Notes: generated from the letters alone by a model not told the origin. DNA of 7,878 nucleotides from Trueperaceae bacterium (GCA_007121175.1 SKMG01000428.1:1-7878), one strand, 5' to 3'; counted from the stretch's first letter, positions 1-6,357 are shown. Program-made: numbers and translations.

Positions 1-2164
1 CGAGTAACGCGTTCTGAAACACGCCGCCGGAGAGCACGACCCGCTCGAAGCGAACGGTGGCCTGCAGGTCATGAGCCGCCTGTGCCACACCTGCGGCCAG
101 GGCCTCGTGGAAGCGCCACGCCACGCTGCCTCGACTCGCGCCCGCCTCGAGGTCGTCCATGACCGCCGCCAGCAGCGGTGCATGATCCCAGCAGCGGCCG
201 TCGAACGGCCACGGGTAGCCTCCCTGCCGCTCCGCAGGTCCCGCTTGCTGCGCTGCAGCTTCCAGGGCTATGGCCGCCTGGCCCTCGAAGCTCATGCTGC
301 GGTGGAAGCCGGTCAGCGCCGCGACGGTATCGAACAGGCGGCCGACGCTCGTCGTTCGCAGCGTGTTGAGGCCGCTCGCGATCAGGGTCCGGGCGAACTG
401 CACGCGGGCCTCGGGGAGGTTGAAGGGCGACCGCAGGACGCGTTCCCAGACGCCGTCTCCCAGCGCCTCGAGCCAGCCCACGGCGGCCTGCACCGGACTG
501 CGCGCCGCAGCATCGCCCCCCGGCAGATAGCCCGGCCGCAGGTGGGCGATGCGGCGCAATCCCGACTCGAGGCTGCCGACGAACACCTCCCCGCCCCAGA
601 TGGTGCCGTCGTCGCCGAGTCCCGCGCCGTCGAAGGCGAAGCCGAGCACCGGCAGCGTCCAGGCGGCCTGCTCGGCCAGCACGCTGGCCACGTGGGCAGC
701 ATGATGCTGCACGGCGACGCGCTCGCCACCGAGCCGCTCGGCGAAGCGGCTGCTGGGGTAGGCGGGGTGGCGGTCGTGCACCAGCCGCACACGGCGGGCA
801 TCGACGCCGTACATGGCGCACAGGTCGTGAACGGTCTCCTGGAACGCCAGGAACGACTCGAGATCGCCGAGGTCGCCCAGATGCTGGCTGACGTAGGCGG
901 CGCCGCCGGCCGCGAGCGCGATGCTGCTCTTGAGCTCGGCCCCGAGCGCCAGCAGCGGTCGCTCGAAGCGCTCCGAGCGGAGCACCGGAGCCGGTGCGTA
1001 GCCGCGTGCGCGGCGGACCACGACGCCCTCGCCTGCCATCACCTGCGCGACGCTGTCGTCGACACGCCGCGCGATAGGGCGCTCGCCGACCAGGAAGGCG
1101 TCTGCCAGCCCTTGCAGCCGCTCGAAGGCCTCCTCGTCCCGATAGGCGATCGGCTCCGAGGAGCGGTTGGCGCTGGTCATCACCAGGAGTTCGGGCGCAC
1201 CGTCGTCGAACAGCAGGTGGTGGACGGGGGTGTACGGGAGCATCACGCCGAGGCTGGCGTTATCGGGTGCCAGCCCGTCCGGCAGCGCATCGCCACGCTT
1301 GGACAGGAGCACGATGGGTCGCGCTGCACCAGCGAGCAGCCGGCGAGCCGCTGGCGTCAGGTCGACGTGCGCAATGAGCGCGTCGAGGTCGCGCGCCATC
1401 ACCGCGAAGGGCTTCTCCTTGCGGTACTTGCGCTCGCGCAGCGCCCGCACGGCATGTTCGTCACGGGCGTCGCAGGCGAGGTGGTACCCGCCGAGGCCCT
1501 TGACCGCCACGATCGCCCCCTGCCGCAGCGCTCGTACCGCGGCCTGCAGGGCGCCGTCGTCCCAGATCGCGTCGGCGCCCATCCGCGCGAAGCGTAGGCG
1601 GGGCCCGCACACCGGACAGGCGATCGGCTGGGCGTGGAAGCGTCGATCGAGGGGATCGCGGTACTCGGCCTCGCAGCGTGCGCACATCGTGAAGACGCGC
1701 ATGGTGGTGAGCTCGCGGTCATACGGGAGCGCCTCGATGATCGAGTAGCGTGGACCGCAGTTGGTGCAGTTGATGAAGGGATAGCGGTAGCGGCGATCGG
1801 CCGGATCGCGGAGCTCGCGCAGGCAGTCGTCGCAGACCGTCAGGTCGGGCGAGATGGCGGTGGTGACGCCCGCGATGCGCTCGCTGCCGACGATCACGAA
1901 GCCGGCCGGAGCGGAAGCGGCAGCGCGACGTTCGAGCTCGACGATCGCGTCGATCCTGGCGGCTGCCGGCGCCTCGGCTCCGATCGCGGCGACGAACGGC
2001 TCGAGCGTCTCGGAGTCGGCAGTGGCTTCGACGACCACGCCATGCCCGTCGTTGTGGACAGAGCCGACGACACCGTAAGCCCGCGCCAGCCGGTAGACGA
2101 AGGGCCTGAAGCCGACGCCCTGCACGGTTCCCGTGACGCGCAGGCGGCGCCGCTCGAGCGGCAT
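1..2164 (-). CDS. hypF: HypF, carbamoyltransferase of [NiFe]-hydrogenase maturation (C-terminus cut by window edge)
   Basis: Cytoplasmic enzyme that turns carbamoyl phosphate plus ATP into a carbamoyl-adenylate and passes the carbamoyl group to the C-terminal cysteine of HypE, the source of the CN ligands of the hydrogenase iron. I translated 721 codons without a stop. An N-terminal acylphosphatase domain has TVQGVGFRPF (13-22, catalytic Arg20) and Asn38. Two zinc fingers follow (Cys111/114/133/136 and Cys161/164/183/186). A YrdC-like domain carries KGLGGYHLACD (222-232), EKPFAVM (250-256) and TSANRSSEP (330-338). The Kae1-like carbamoyltransferase domain has HHAAH (487-491), FDGAGLGDDGTIWGGE (511-526) and SGGVFQN (712-718). 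Full HypF is about 750-770 residues, so only some 30-50 residues are missing off the left edge. The ATG lies 4 bases after the hypB stop, with only a weak GAGG nearby, so translation is probably coupled to hypB. Identification is very secure; the start is secure from the acylphosphatase alignment. Confidence 0.97.
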   Translation of the reverse strand, partial: MPLERRRLRVTGTVQGVGFRPFVYRLARAYGVVGSVHNDGHGVVVEATADSETLEPFVAAIGAEAPAAARIDAIVELERRAAASAPAGFVIVGSERIAGVTTAISPDLTVCDDCLRELRDPADRRYRYPFINCTNCGPRYSIIEALPYDRELTTMRVFTMCARCEAEYRDPLDRRFHAQPIACPVCGPRLRFARMGADAIWDDGALQAAVRALRQGAIVAVKGLGGYHLACDARDEHAVRALRERKYRKEKPFAVMARDLDALIAHVDLTPAARRLLAGAARPIVLLSKRGDALPDGLAPDNASLGVMLPYTPVHHLLFDDGAPELLVMTSANRSSEPIAYRDEEAFERLQGLADAFLVGERPIARRVDDSVAQVMAGEGVVVRRARGYAPAPVLRSERFERPLLALGAELKSSIALAAGGAAYVSQHLGDLGDLESFLAFQETVHDLCAMYGVDARRVRLVHDRHPAYPSSRFAERLGGERVAVQHHAAHVASVLAEQAAWTLPVLGFAFDGAGLGDDGTIWGGEVFVGSLESGLRRIAHLRPGYLPGGDAAARSPVQAAVGWLEALGDGVWERVLRSPFNLPEARVQFARTLIASGLNTLRTTSVGRLFDTVAALTGFHRSMSFEGQAAIALEAAAQQAGPAERQGGYPWPFDGRCWDHAPLLAAVMDDLEAGASRGSVAWRFHEALAAGVAQAAHDLQATVRFERVVLSGGVFQNALL

Positions 2165-2168
2165 GGCC

Positions 2169-2888
2169 TCAACCCCGCTTGCTGGAGAGGCGCTCTCGCA
2201 GGAACCCCAGCCAGGACCCCATGCCTTCGCCGGTACGCGCCGACAACTCGAACAGCTGCGCCGCTGGCGTCACCTGGCGCAGGTTGTCGAGCGCGCGAGC
2301 GCGGTCGTACCCGACCGCCTCGGCGATGTCGAGCTTGTTGATCACCACCGCGTGCGCTTCCCTGAAGATGCGCGGGTACTTCAGTGGCTTGTCCTCGCCC
2401 TCGGTGACCGAGAGCAGCGTGATCCGCAGGTCCTCCCCGAGGTCCCAGGCAGCGGGGCACACGAGGTTGCCGACGTTTTCGATCACGAGCACGTCGAGGC
2501 TCGTCAGGTCGAGCCGTTCGACGGCGCGGGCGACCATCTCCGCCTCGAGGTGGCACACGGTGCCGGTGACGATCTGCACCGAGGGGGCGCCGGCCGCGTG
2601 GATGCGCAGGGCGTCGTTGTCGGTCTCGAGGTCGCCGACGATGACGGCGAGCTGCAGCTCGCCGCCGAGCTCTCTCACGGTGCGCTCGAGCAGGGCGGTC
2701 TTGCCGGAGCCGGGAGACGAGACGACGTTGATCACCAGACAGTGGGCGAATGCCTCGCGATTGGTCGCCGCCACGGCGTCGTTGTGGGCCATCAGCGACC
2801 GCTGCACCTGGACGATCCGGGCGCCGGTCACCTCGGTGGTTCCGTGCGCGCTGACGCGCACGTCACGGGTCACGATCGGGTCGGCCAT
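2169..2888 (-). CDS. hypB: HypB, GTPase for nickel insertion into [NiFe]-hydrogenase
   Basis: A SIMIBI-class GTPase of 239 residues that, with HypA, delivers Ni2+ to the hydrogenase large-subunit precursor. Visible motifs: P-loop SSPGSGKT (57-64), GDLETD (85-90), the Cys-His pair in TGTVCHLEA (Cys112, His113) that binds metal at the GTP-dependent dimer interface in the family, ENVGNLVCP (137-145, conserved Cys144), and NKLD (184-187) for guanine recognition. The N-terminus has neither the CXXCGC-type high-affinity nickel site nor a His-rich stretch, so this is the short form without an obvious nickel-storage tail. An in-frame ATG at 2966 would add 26 residues read from inside hypA. I reject it because the ATG at 2888 has a strong GGAGGT six bases upstream and matches the family N-terminus. 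The start overlaps the hypA stop by one base. Confidence 0.97.
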   Translation of the reverse strand: MADPIVTRDVRVSAHGTTEVTGARIVQVQRSLMAHNDAVAATNREAFAHCLVINVVSSPGSGKTALLERTVRELGGELQLAVIVGDLETDNDALRIHAAGAPSVQIVTGTVCHLEAEMVARAVERLDLTSLDVLVIENVGNLVCPAAWDLGEDLRITLLSVTEGEDKPLKYPRIFREAHAVVINKLDIAEAVGYDRARALDNLRQVTPAAQLFELSARTGEGMGSWLGFLRERLSSKRG

Positions 2889-3235
2889 CAGGCCACCTCC
2901 AGGTGGCTCACGTGCATCTCTCGCCCCTCGCGCAGCTCGGCCGATGGGACCTCGCACGTCGGGCACACGGCGATGCCGAAGCGGTTGTCGATGACGAACT
3001 CGGTTTGGCAGGCATCGCAGAATGCGACGCCCTGCCGGTACGTGATCTCCAGACGGGCGGCGGCGGCCATGGTGCCTTCGCGGGCCCCGAGGAAGGCGAA
3101 CTCGAGCGCCTCGGGCACGACGCCAGATAGCGCACCGATCTCAACGTGGATCGCCTCGATGCGCTCGGCGCCCTCACGGCGAGCCGCCGCCTGCGCGAGT
3201 TCGACCATGCTCACCGCCAGACTGAACTCATGCAT
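2888..3235 (-). CDS. hypA: HypA, nickel metallochaperone for hydrogenase maturation
   Basis: Small zinc- and nickel-binding chaperone of 115 residues, a normal HypA length, which hands nickel to the hydrogenase large subunit together with HypB. It starts MHEFSLAVS; His2 is the family's essential nickel ligand, so the ATG at 3235 is the only sensible start even though the frame stays open to 3388. The structural zinc site is two CXXC pairs, Cys73-X2-Cys76 (CDAC) and Cys91-X2-Cys94 (CPTC). A GAGGAG stands 13 bases before the ATG, farther than ideal. It is the first hyp gene after the Rrf2 regulator, with a 180-bp gap that holds a 22-bp dyad and a possible -10 box. Its stop overlaps the hypB start by one base. 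Because the product has no urease-gene neighbours and sits with hypB and hypF, the hydrogenase role is favoured over a purely urease role. Confidence 0.96.
   Translation of the reverse strand: MHEFSLAVSMVELAQAAARREGAERIEAIHVEIGALSGVVPEALEFAFLGAREGTMAAAARLEITYRQGVAFCDACQTEFVIDNRFGIAVCPTCEVPSAELREGREMHVSHLEVA
2892..2907 (-). promoter_or_regulatory. hypB ribosome binding site inside a short inverted repeat
   Basis: On the minus strand the GGAGGT Shine-Dalgarno sequence of hypB (2895-2900), six bases from its ATG, lies in a repeat with 7-bp perfect arms (GCCACCT and AGGTGGC) around two bases. These are also the last codons of hypA (His-Leu-Glu-Val-Ala). In mRNA the site could be partly hidden until a ribosome finishing hypA opens the hairpin. 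The repeat and the SD are seen directly; the coupling role is inference. Confidence 0.5.
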
Positions 3236-3280
3236 GCCGCAGCACGATCTCCTCGGCGCCGCACCTGCCCCCGGCGGCGA

Positions 3281-3302
3281 CGTTCGCATGGTACCGCGAA
3301 CG
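3281..3302. promoter_or_regulatory. Dyad with candidate -10 box upstream of hypA
   Basis: Perfect 7-bp inverted arms, CGTTCGC and GCGAACG, are separated by 8 bases containing GGTACC. On the minus strand the spacer reads as TACCAT (3288-3293), a TANNNT -10-like hexamer. A start there would give a leader of roughly 45 bases before hypA. No good -35 box is visible. It could be an internal hyp promoter with an operator, or a processing or pausing hairpin between the regulator and hypA. There is no T-run on either strand, so it is not a classical terminator. Confidence 0.4.
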
Positions 3303-3415
3303 ACCGCAACGGCCGGTGCCGGAAACCGTAGCAGGCACGCCGGAGCCCGCCCGTGGTCGCGCGGCGTCGGCACGGCCTCGAGCGCCACTCGTGCCCGAGC
3401 GCCACCCCAGCGACG

Positions 3416-3838
3416 TCAGGCGGCGGTCTTCGCCCGCTGCACCTGCTCGAAGGCCGCGATGTCGGCCAGCGTGGTCCTGCGCAGGAAGTCGATCTGCTCT
3501 TGACGATGCAACGTCCAGAACGCATGCGCCGGACAGGCCCGCTCGTCGCTGCACTCGGCGGCGCCGAGCATGCAGCGCAGCTCGAGGAGCGGATCGTCGA
3601 GCGCGTATGCAATGTCGTACAAGGCGATCGTCTCGGGCGGCCGGGCCAGGGCCACCCCTCCGCCAACGCCGCGACGCGTCACGACGAGCCCGCGCCGTGC
3701 GAGCGAGTGGATGATCTTCGCGAGATACGGGTGCGGCAGGTCGGTCGCCTCGGCGATGTCCTTGATGAACAGCGCCTTGCCGCCGCTGCTCGCGATATGA
3801 CCGAGTGCCGTGATGGCGTAGCCGGTCGACTGTGTCAT
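3416..3838 (-). CDS. Rrf2-family transcriptional regulator, probable Fe-S sensor
   Basis: A 140-residue protein with the Rrf2/IscR/NsrR layout: an N-terminal winged helix-turn-helix (about residues 4-66, including IAEATDLPHPYLAKIIHSLARRGLV and the wing GVGGGVALARP) followed by a dimerisation helix. Between them are Cys89, Cys96 and Cys102 and then His105. IscR binds its [2Fe-2S] cluster with Cys-X5-Cys-X5-Cys-X2-His; here the spacing is X6, X5, X2. The N-terminal Asp used by NsrR as a ligand is replaced by Gly (TGYA, residues 5-8), so an IscR-like cluster is more likely than the NsrR type. The ATG at 3838 has a strong GAGGAGG (3849-3855) ten bases upstream. It is cotranscribed-oriented with hypA, 180 bases away, and probably controls itself and perhaps the hyp genes. 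The exact signal (Fe-S status, NO, O2, redox) cannot be read from sequence. Confidence 0.92.
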   Translation of the reverse strand: MTQSTGYAITALGHIASSGGKALFIKDIAEATDLPHPYLAKIIHSLARRGLVVTRRGVGGGVALARPPETIALYDIAYALDDPLLELRCMLGAAECSDERACPAHAFWTLHRQEQIDFLRRTTLADIAAFEQVQRAKTAA

Positions 3839-3908
3839 CGTCGTGCGTCCTCCTCAAGTGGCTTCCGCCGGCCGGCATCGAGACGCGTTCTGGATATCGG
3901 TGTCGCCT

Positions 3909-3926
3909 ATGCCTGAGTCTAGGTAT
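3909..3926. promoter_or_regulatory. Operator-like dyad over the -10 box of the Rrf2 gene
   Basis: The plus strand reads ATGCCTGAGTCTAGGTAT, an imperfect dyad of the form ATnCCT-N6-AGGnAT with five of six positions matched in each half. It covers the -10 hexamer of the regulator's own promoter, where an autorepressing Rrf2 protein would be expected to bind. The size and the AT..CCT/AGG..AT layout recall IscR-type sites but do not match that consensus in full. The symmetry is seen; assignment to this regulator is inference. Confidence 0.5.
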
Positions 3927-3945
3927 GCCCGCCATCTCGTGTCAA
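3916..3945 (-). promoter_or_regulatory. Sigma-70-type promoter of the Rrf2 gene
   Basis: On the minus strand there is a perfect TTGACA (-35, 3940-3945), an 18-base spacer and TAGACT (-10, 3916-3921; four of six matches to TATAAT). The predicted start near 3909 would give a leader of about 70 bases containing the GAGGAGG ribosome binding site. It is the only canonical two-box promoter I see in the window and may drive the whole regulator-hypABF unit. Confidence 0.65.
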
Positions 3946-3953
3946 GATCGACC

Positions 3954-3984
3954 GTCCAGCTGCGACAACGTCCAGCAGCTGGAC
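3954..3984. repeat. Perfect palindrome with an extra half-site between the menC-like gene and the Rrf2 promoter
   Basis: GTCCAGC-A-GCTGGAC (3970-3984) is a perfect 15-bp palindrome around one base. A third half-site, GTCCAGC at 3954-3960, repeats the left arm 16 bases away. Read as a hairpin, 3954-3963 and 3975-3984 form a perfect 10-bp stem with an 11-base loop. It begins 12 bases beyond the stop of the menC-like gene and ends 9 bases upstream of the Rrf2 -35 box. No T-run follows in either direction, so both a hairpin terminator and a protein-binding site remain possible. Confidence 0.55.
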
Positions 3985-3996
3985 TGCGGGTAGCGG

Positions 3997-5124
3997 TCAT
4001 GGTCTGGCGCTGCCTTTGGCGGCCGTCATCACCTCGGCGCGCACCGTCAGCCGCTCGACCAGGTCAGTCTTCAGCCGAACCCCGATCCCCGCGCCGGGCG
4101 GCACCGACTGCACCCCGTCGACGGCATCGAGCAACGGTTCGACGATGTCCTCGTCCCAGTAGCGGCTGGCACTGCTGGTGTCACCGGGCAGCACGAACCC
4201 CTCGAGCGTCGACAGCTGCAGGTTGTGGGCGCGTCCGACGCCTGACTCGAGCATGCCCCCGCACCAGACCGGTGCCCCGAACGACACCGCCACGTCGTGC
4301 AGCCGCCGCGCGGCTGCGTATCCCCGCACCCGGCCGACCTTGACGTTGATCACCCGGCCGGCGCCGATCTGCAGTCCCTTGCGCGCGTCCTCCGCGCTGT
4401 GGATCGACTCGTCGAGGCAGATCGACGTATCGAGTCGAGCCTGTAGCGCCGCGTGGTCGACGAGGTCGTCGTGCGCGAGAGGCTGCTCGATGTACGCCAG
4501 GTCGAATGCGTCGAGCAGCCGCAGCGTCGGAGCATCGACCAGACGATAGGCGCTGTTCGCGTCGACCGTCAGGTCGGCGTCAGGGAACGCCTCGCGTACC
4601 GCGCGCACCGGCGCGACGTCCCAGCCGGGCTTGATCTTGAGCTTCACGCGCCGGTATCCCTGGTCGAGGTGCACGCGCGCTTGCTCGACCGTGGCCTCGA
4701 GGCTGGGCTGGATCCCGATCGACACGCCGACCGGCACAGCCGTACGGACGCCGCCCAGCAGGTGCCACAACGGCACGCCGAGCGACCTCGCCTGTAACTC
4801 CCAGAACGCCATCTCGACCGCGGCAACGGCCATGTTGTGGCCGCGCAGCGAGCCGAGGTCGCGGACGAGCTGGTGCGGCGTGGCATAGTCGCGTCCCAAG
4901 ACGAGCGGCGCCACGAAGTCACGGATCACACCCCAGGCCGTGTCGCGCGTCTCGTAGCCGTAACCGGGGAACTCGCCGGCGACGCATTCAGCGATGCCCT
5001 CGCCGGCCTCGCCGCGGACCGTGACGAGCACGATCCGACGGTCCTGCTCGACTCCGAAGCTCGTCTCGAATCGGAAGCGCAGGCGCATGGCGAGTTCGCG
5101 CAGCTCGAGCTGTTCGATACGCAT
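3997..5124 (-). CDS. menC: o-Succinylbenzoate synthase / N-acylamino acid racemase (enolase superfamily)
   Basis: A 375-residue enolase-superfamily enzyme of the muconate-lactonizing subgroup. The family either dehydrates SHCHC to o-succinylbenzoate in menaquinone synthesis or racemises N-acylamino acids; many members do both. The capping domain covers about 1-125 and the barrel the rest. Catalytic Lys163 sits in KLKIKPGWD (161-169), metal ligands are Asp188 (DAN), Glu213 (IEQP) and Asp238 (DES), and the second catalytic base is Lys262 (NVKVGR). The stretch GGMLESGVGRAHN (289-301) and FVLPGDTSSASRYWDED (310-326) are typical of the NAAAR/OSBS family, and the numbering almost equals that of the Amycolatopsis racemase. 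No men gene or acylase is adjacent, so the physiological substrate is unresolved and the symbol is provisional. The ATG is the only in-frame start nearby. CATGAT stands six bases before it, a weak -10-like box, and no properly spaced SD is seen. Confidence 0.9.
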   Translation of the reverse strand: MRIEQLELRELAMRLRFRFETSFGVEQDRRIVLVTVRGEAGEGIAECVAGEFPGYGYETRDTAWGVIRDFVAPLVLGRDYATPHQLVRDLGSLRGHNMAVAAVEMAFWELQARSLGVPLWHLLGGVRTAVPVGVSIGIQPSLEATVEQARVHLDQGYRRVKLKIKPGWDVAPVRAVREAFPDADLTVDANSAYRLVDAPTLRLLDAFDLAYIEQPLAHDDLVDHAALQARLDTSICLDESIHSAEDARKGLQIGAGRVINVKVGRVRGYAAARRLHDVAVSFGAPVWCGGMLESGVGRAHNLQLSTLEGFVLPGDTSSASRYWDEDIVEPLLDAVDGVQSVPPGAGIGVRLKTDLVERLTVRAEVMTAAKGSARP

Positions 5125-5225
5125 GTCACCATCATGGCGCCTCGAGCACGAGCGGTGCCAGGCGCGGGCGGAGGGCGCCGAAGCGATGCTCCGTTGCCGC
5201 CTCGCCGACTGCTACGTTGGGGGCG
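5125..5225. other. Divergent intergenic region between the menC-like gene and dinB
   Basis: About 100 bases must hold the promoters of two divergent genes. I see a TACGTT -10-like box for dinB at its right end and a weak CATGAT box for the menC-like gene at its left end. Two GGCGCC palindromes (5136-5141, 5174-5179) and a short CTCG-AGCA-CGAG dyad (5141-5152) are present. No convincing LexA/SOS box of the actinobacterial type (GAAC-N4-GTTC core) is visible. Confidence 0.5.
5213..5218 (+). promoter_or_regulatory. Candidate -10 box for a leaderless dinB transcript
   Basis: TACGTT fits the TANNNT -10 pattern and ends seven bases before the GTG at 5226, so transcription would start at or next to the start codon. 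No Shine-Dalgarno sequence with sensible spacing precedes that GTG. No clear -35 box is seen. Confidence 0.45.
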
Positions 5226-6320
5226 GTGCGCAAGATCCTGCACGTCGACATGGACGCGTTCTACGCTGCGGTGGAGCAGCGCGACGAGCCGCGGCTGCGA
5301 GGCCGCCCGGTCGCGGTGGGTGGCGAGAGCGATCGCGGGGTCGTGATGACCGCGTCGTACGAGGCACGCCGCTTCGGCGTCCACTCGGCTATGCCGACCG
5401 CAGTCGCCCGGCGTGCCTGCCCGGAGCTGATCGTGGTCGCGCCTCGGTTCGCGGCCTACCACGAGGCCTCGGCGGCCGTGCACGCGGTGTTCCGGAGCTT
5501 CACCGACGTCATCGAGCCGCTGGCGCTGGACGAGGCGTTCCTCGACGTGAGCGCACCCAAGCGAGGACCGCCGTCGGCGACGCTCCTGGCGCGCGCCATC
5601 AAGGCCGAGATCCTGGCCACGACCGGTCTCACGGCTTCGGCCGGTGCGGCCAACGGCAAGTTTGTGGCGAAGGTCGCCTCGGGCATGCGGAAGCCGGACG
5701 GGCTGACGGTGATCACACCCGAACGTGTCCCCGCGTTCGTCGCGGGGCTGCCGATCGAGGCCTTCTTCGGGGTCGGGCCGCGCACCGCGGCGCGGCTGCG
5801 GGCCCTCGGCATCCGAACCGGCGCCGATCTCCTCCGGATCGAGCCCGGGCGCCTGCACGACACGGTCGGTAAGCTCGCGCGCTCGCTGATCCTCCTCGCG
5901 AGCGGCATCGACGAGCGCCCCGTGGTTCCAGACCGCCAGCGCAAGTCGATCGGTGCCGAGCGTACCTTTGCCCGCGACCTCGAGCAGCGCGAGGCCCTAG
6001 AGCCCGAACTCGTCGCCGTATGCGCGGCCGTCGGACGGCGGCTGGGCCGGGCGAACCTCGCGGCACGCACGCTAACGGTCAAGGTCAAGTACCGCGACTT
6101 CCGCGTGATCACGCGTTCGTCGACGCCAGCCACTCCGGTGGTCGACACGGCCGAGGTGCAAGCGTGGGCGCGGGCGCTGCTGTTCGACACGCCGCGACCG
6201 CCCGGAGCGCTGCGGCTCGTCGGCGTCAGCCTGAGCGGCCTCTTTCCCGCCGACCGACGCGTGGTGCAGCCGGCCCTACCGTTCGCGGGGCCAGACGACG
6301 CCCCTGTCGCCGGATCCTGA
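5226..6320 (+). CDS. dinB: DNA polymerase IV (Y-family translesion polymerase)
   Basis: Error-prone polymerase that extends past damaged template bases; 364 residues from the GTG. The palm domain carries HVDMDAFYAAVE (6-17; catalytic Asp8, steric-gate Tyr13) and LALDEAFLDVS (99-109; catalytic Asp102 and Glu103). TASAGAANGKFVAKVAS (136-152) is the fingers/palm signature, a helix-hairpin-helix thumb lies at about 180-203 (FFGVGPRTAARLRALGI), and the little finger domain spans about 240-340. QPALPF (348-353) near the C-terminus fits the QxxLxF beta-clamp binding pattern. I chose GTG 5226 because the product then begins (V/M)RKILHVDMD exactly like other Pol IV proteins and because a TANNNT box sits seven bases upstream. 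An in-frame TTG at 5217 would add three residues and cannot be excluded. No SOS operator is evident, so damage induction is not supported by sequence. Confidence 0.95.
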   Translation: MRKILHVDMDAFYAAVEQRDEPRLRGRPVAVGGESDRGVVMTASYEARRFGVHSAMPTAVARRACPELIVVAPRFAAYHEASAAVHAVFRSFTDVIEPLALDEAFLDVSAPKRGPPSATLLARAIKAEILATTGLTASAGAANGKFVAKVASGMRKPDGLTVITPERVPAFVAGLPIEAFFGVGPRTAARLRALGIRTGADLLRIEPGRLHDTVGKLARSLILLASGIDERPVVPDRQRKSIGAERTFARDLEQREALEPELVAVCAAVGRRLGRANLAARTLTVKVKYRDFRVITRSSTPATPVVDTAEVQAWARALLFDTPRPPGALRLVGVSLSGLFPADRRVVQPALPFAGPDDAPVAGS

Positions 6321-6351
6321 GCTCGCCCGCTCTCACGTTCGGCCGCCGGGG

Positions 6352-6357
6352 TACCCT
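6352..6357 (+). promoter_or_regulatory. Candidate -10 box for a leaderless carbonic anhydrase transcript
   Basis: TACCCT (TANNNT) ends six bases before the ATG at 6364, putting the expected transcription start on the A of the start codon. No Shine-Dalgarno sequence is seen in the 43 bases after the dinB stop. Same geometry as at dinB. Confidence 0.5.

Noticed and set aside
71..1597. Long plus-strand open frame of 508 codons across hypF
   Set aside because: It is antisense to a HypF whose motifs are complete; its product is rich in Arg, Ala, Gly and His without any recognisable domain, as expected from the opposite strand of GC-rich coding DNA.
2889..2966. Upstream ATG that would extend HypB by 26 residues
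   Set aside because: The extension is read from within hypA, is Arg/Gly/Pro-rich, and the ATG at 2888 has a strong, well-spaced GGAGGT and the family N-terminus.
3228..3245. Six-codon GTG mini-frame overlapping the hypA start, preceded by GAGGAG, as a leader peptide
   Set aside because: The GAGGAG lies only three bases from that GTG, too close, and the peptide (VLRHA) shows no regulatory logic; the GAGGAG more likely serves hypA at a long spacing.
3236..3388. Upstream start that would extend HypA to 166 residues
   Set aside because: HypA needs His at position 2 as a nickel ligand; MHEF at 3235 is the family start.
5141..5156. Possible LexA/SOS box upstream of dinB
   Set aside because: TCGAGCACGAGCGG resembles the actinobacterial motif only loosely; the GAAC-N4-GTTC core is missing.
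5217..5225. TTG start for dinB at 5217
   Set aside because: It adds three residues not found in Pol IV N-termini and has no ribosome binding site; GTG 5226 aligns exactly. It is not excluded.
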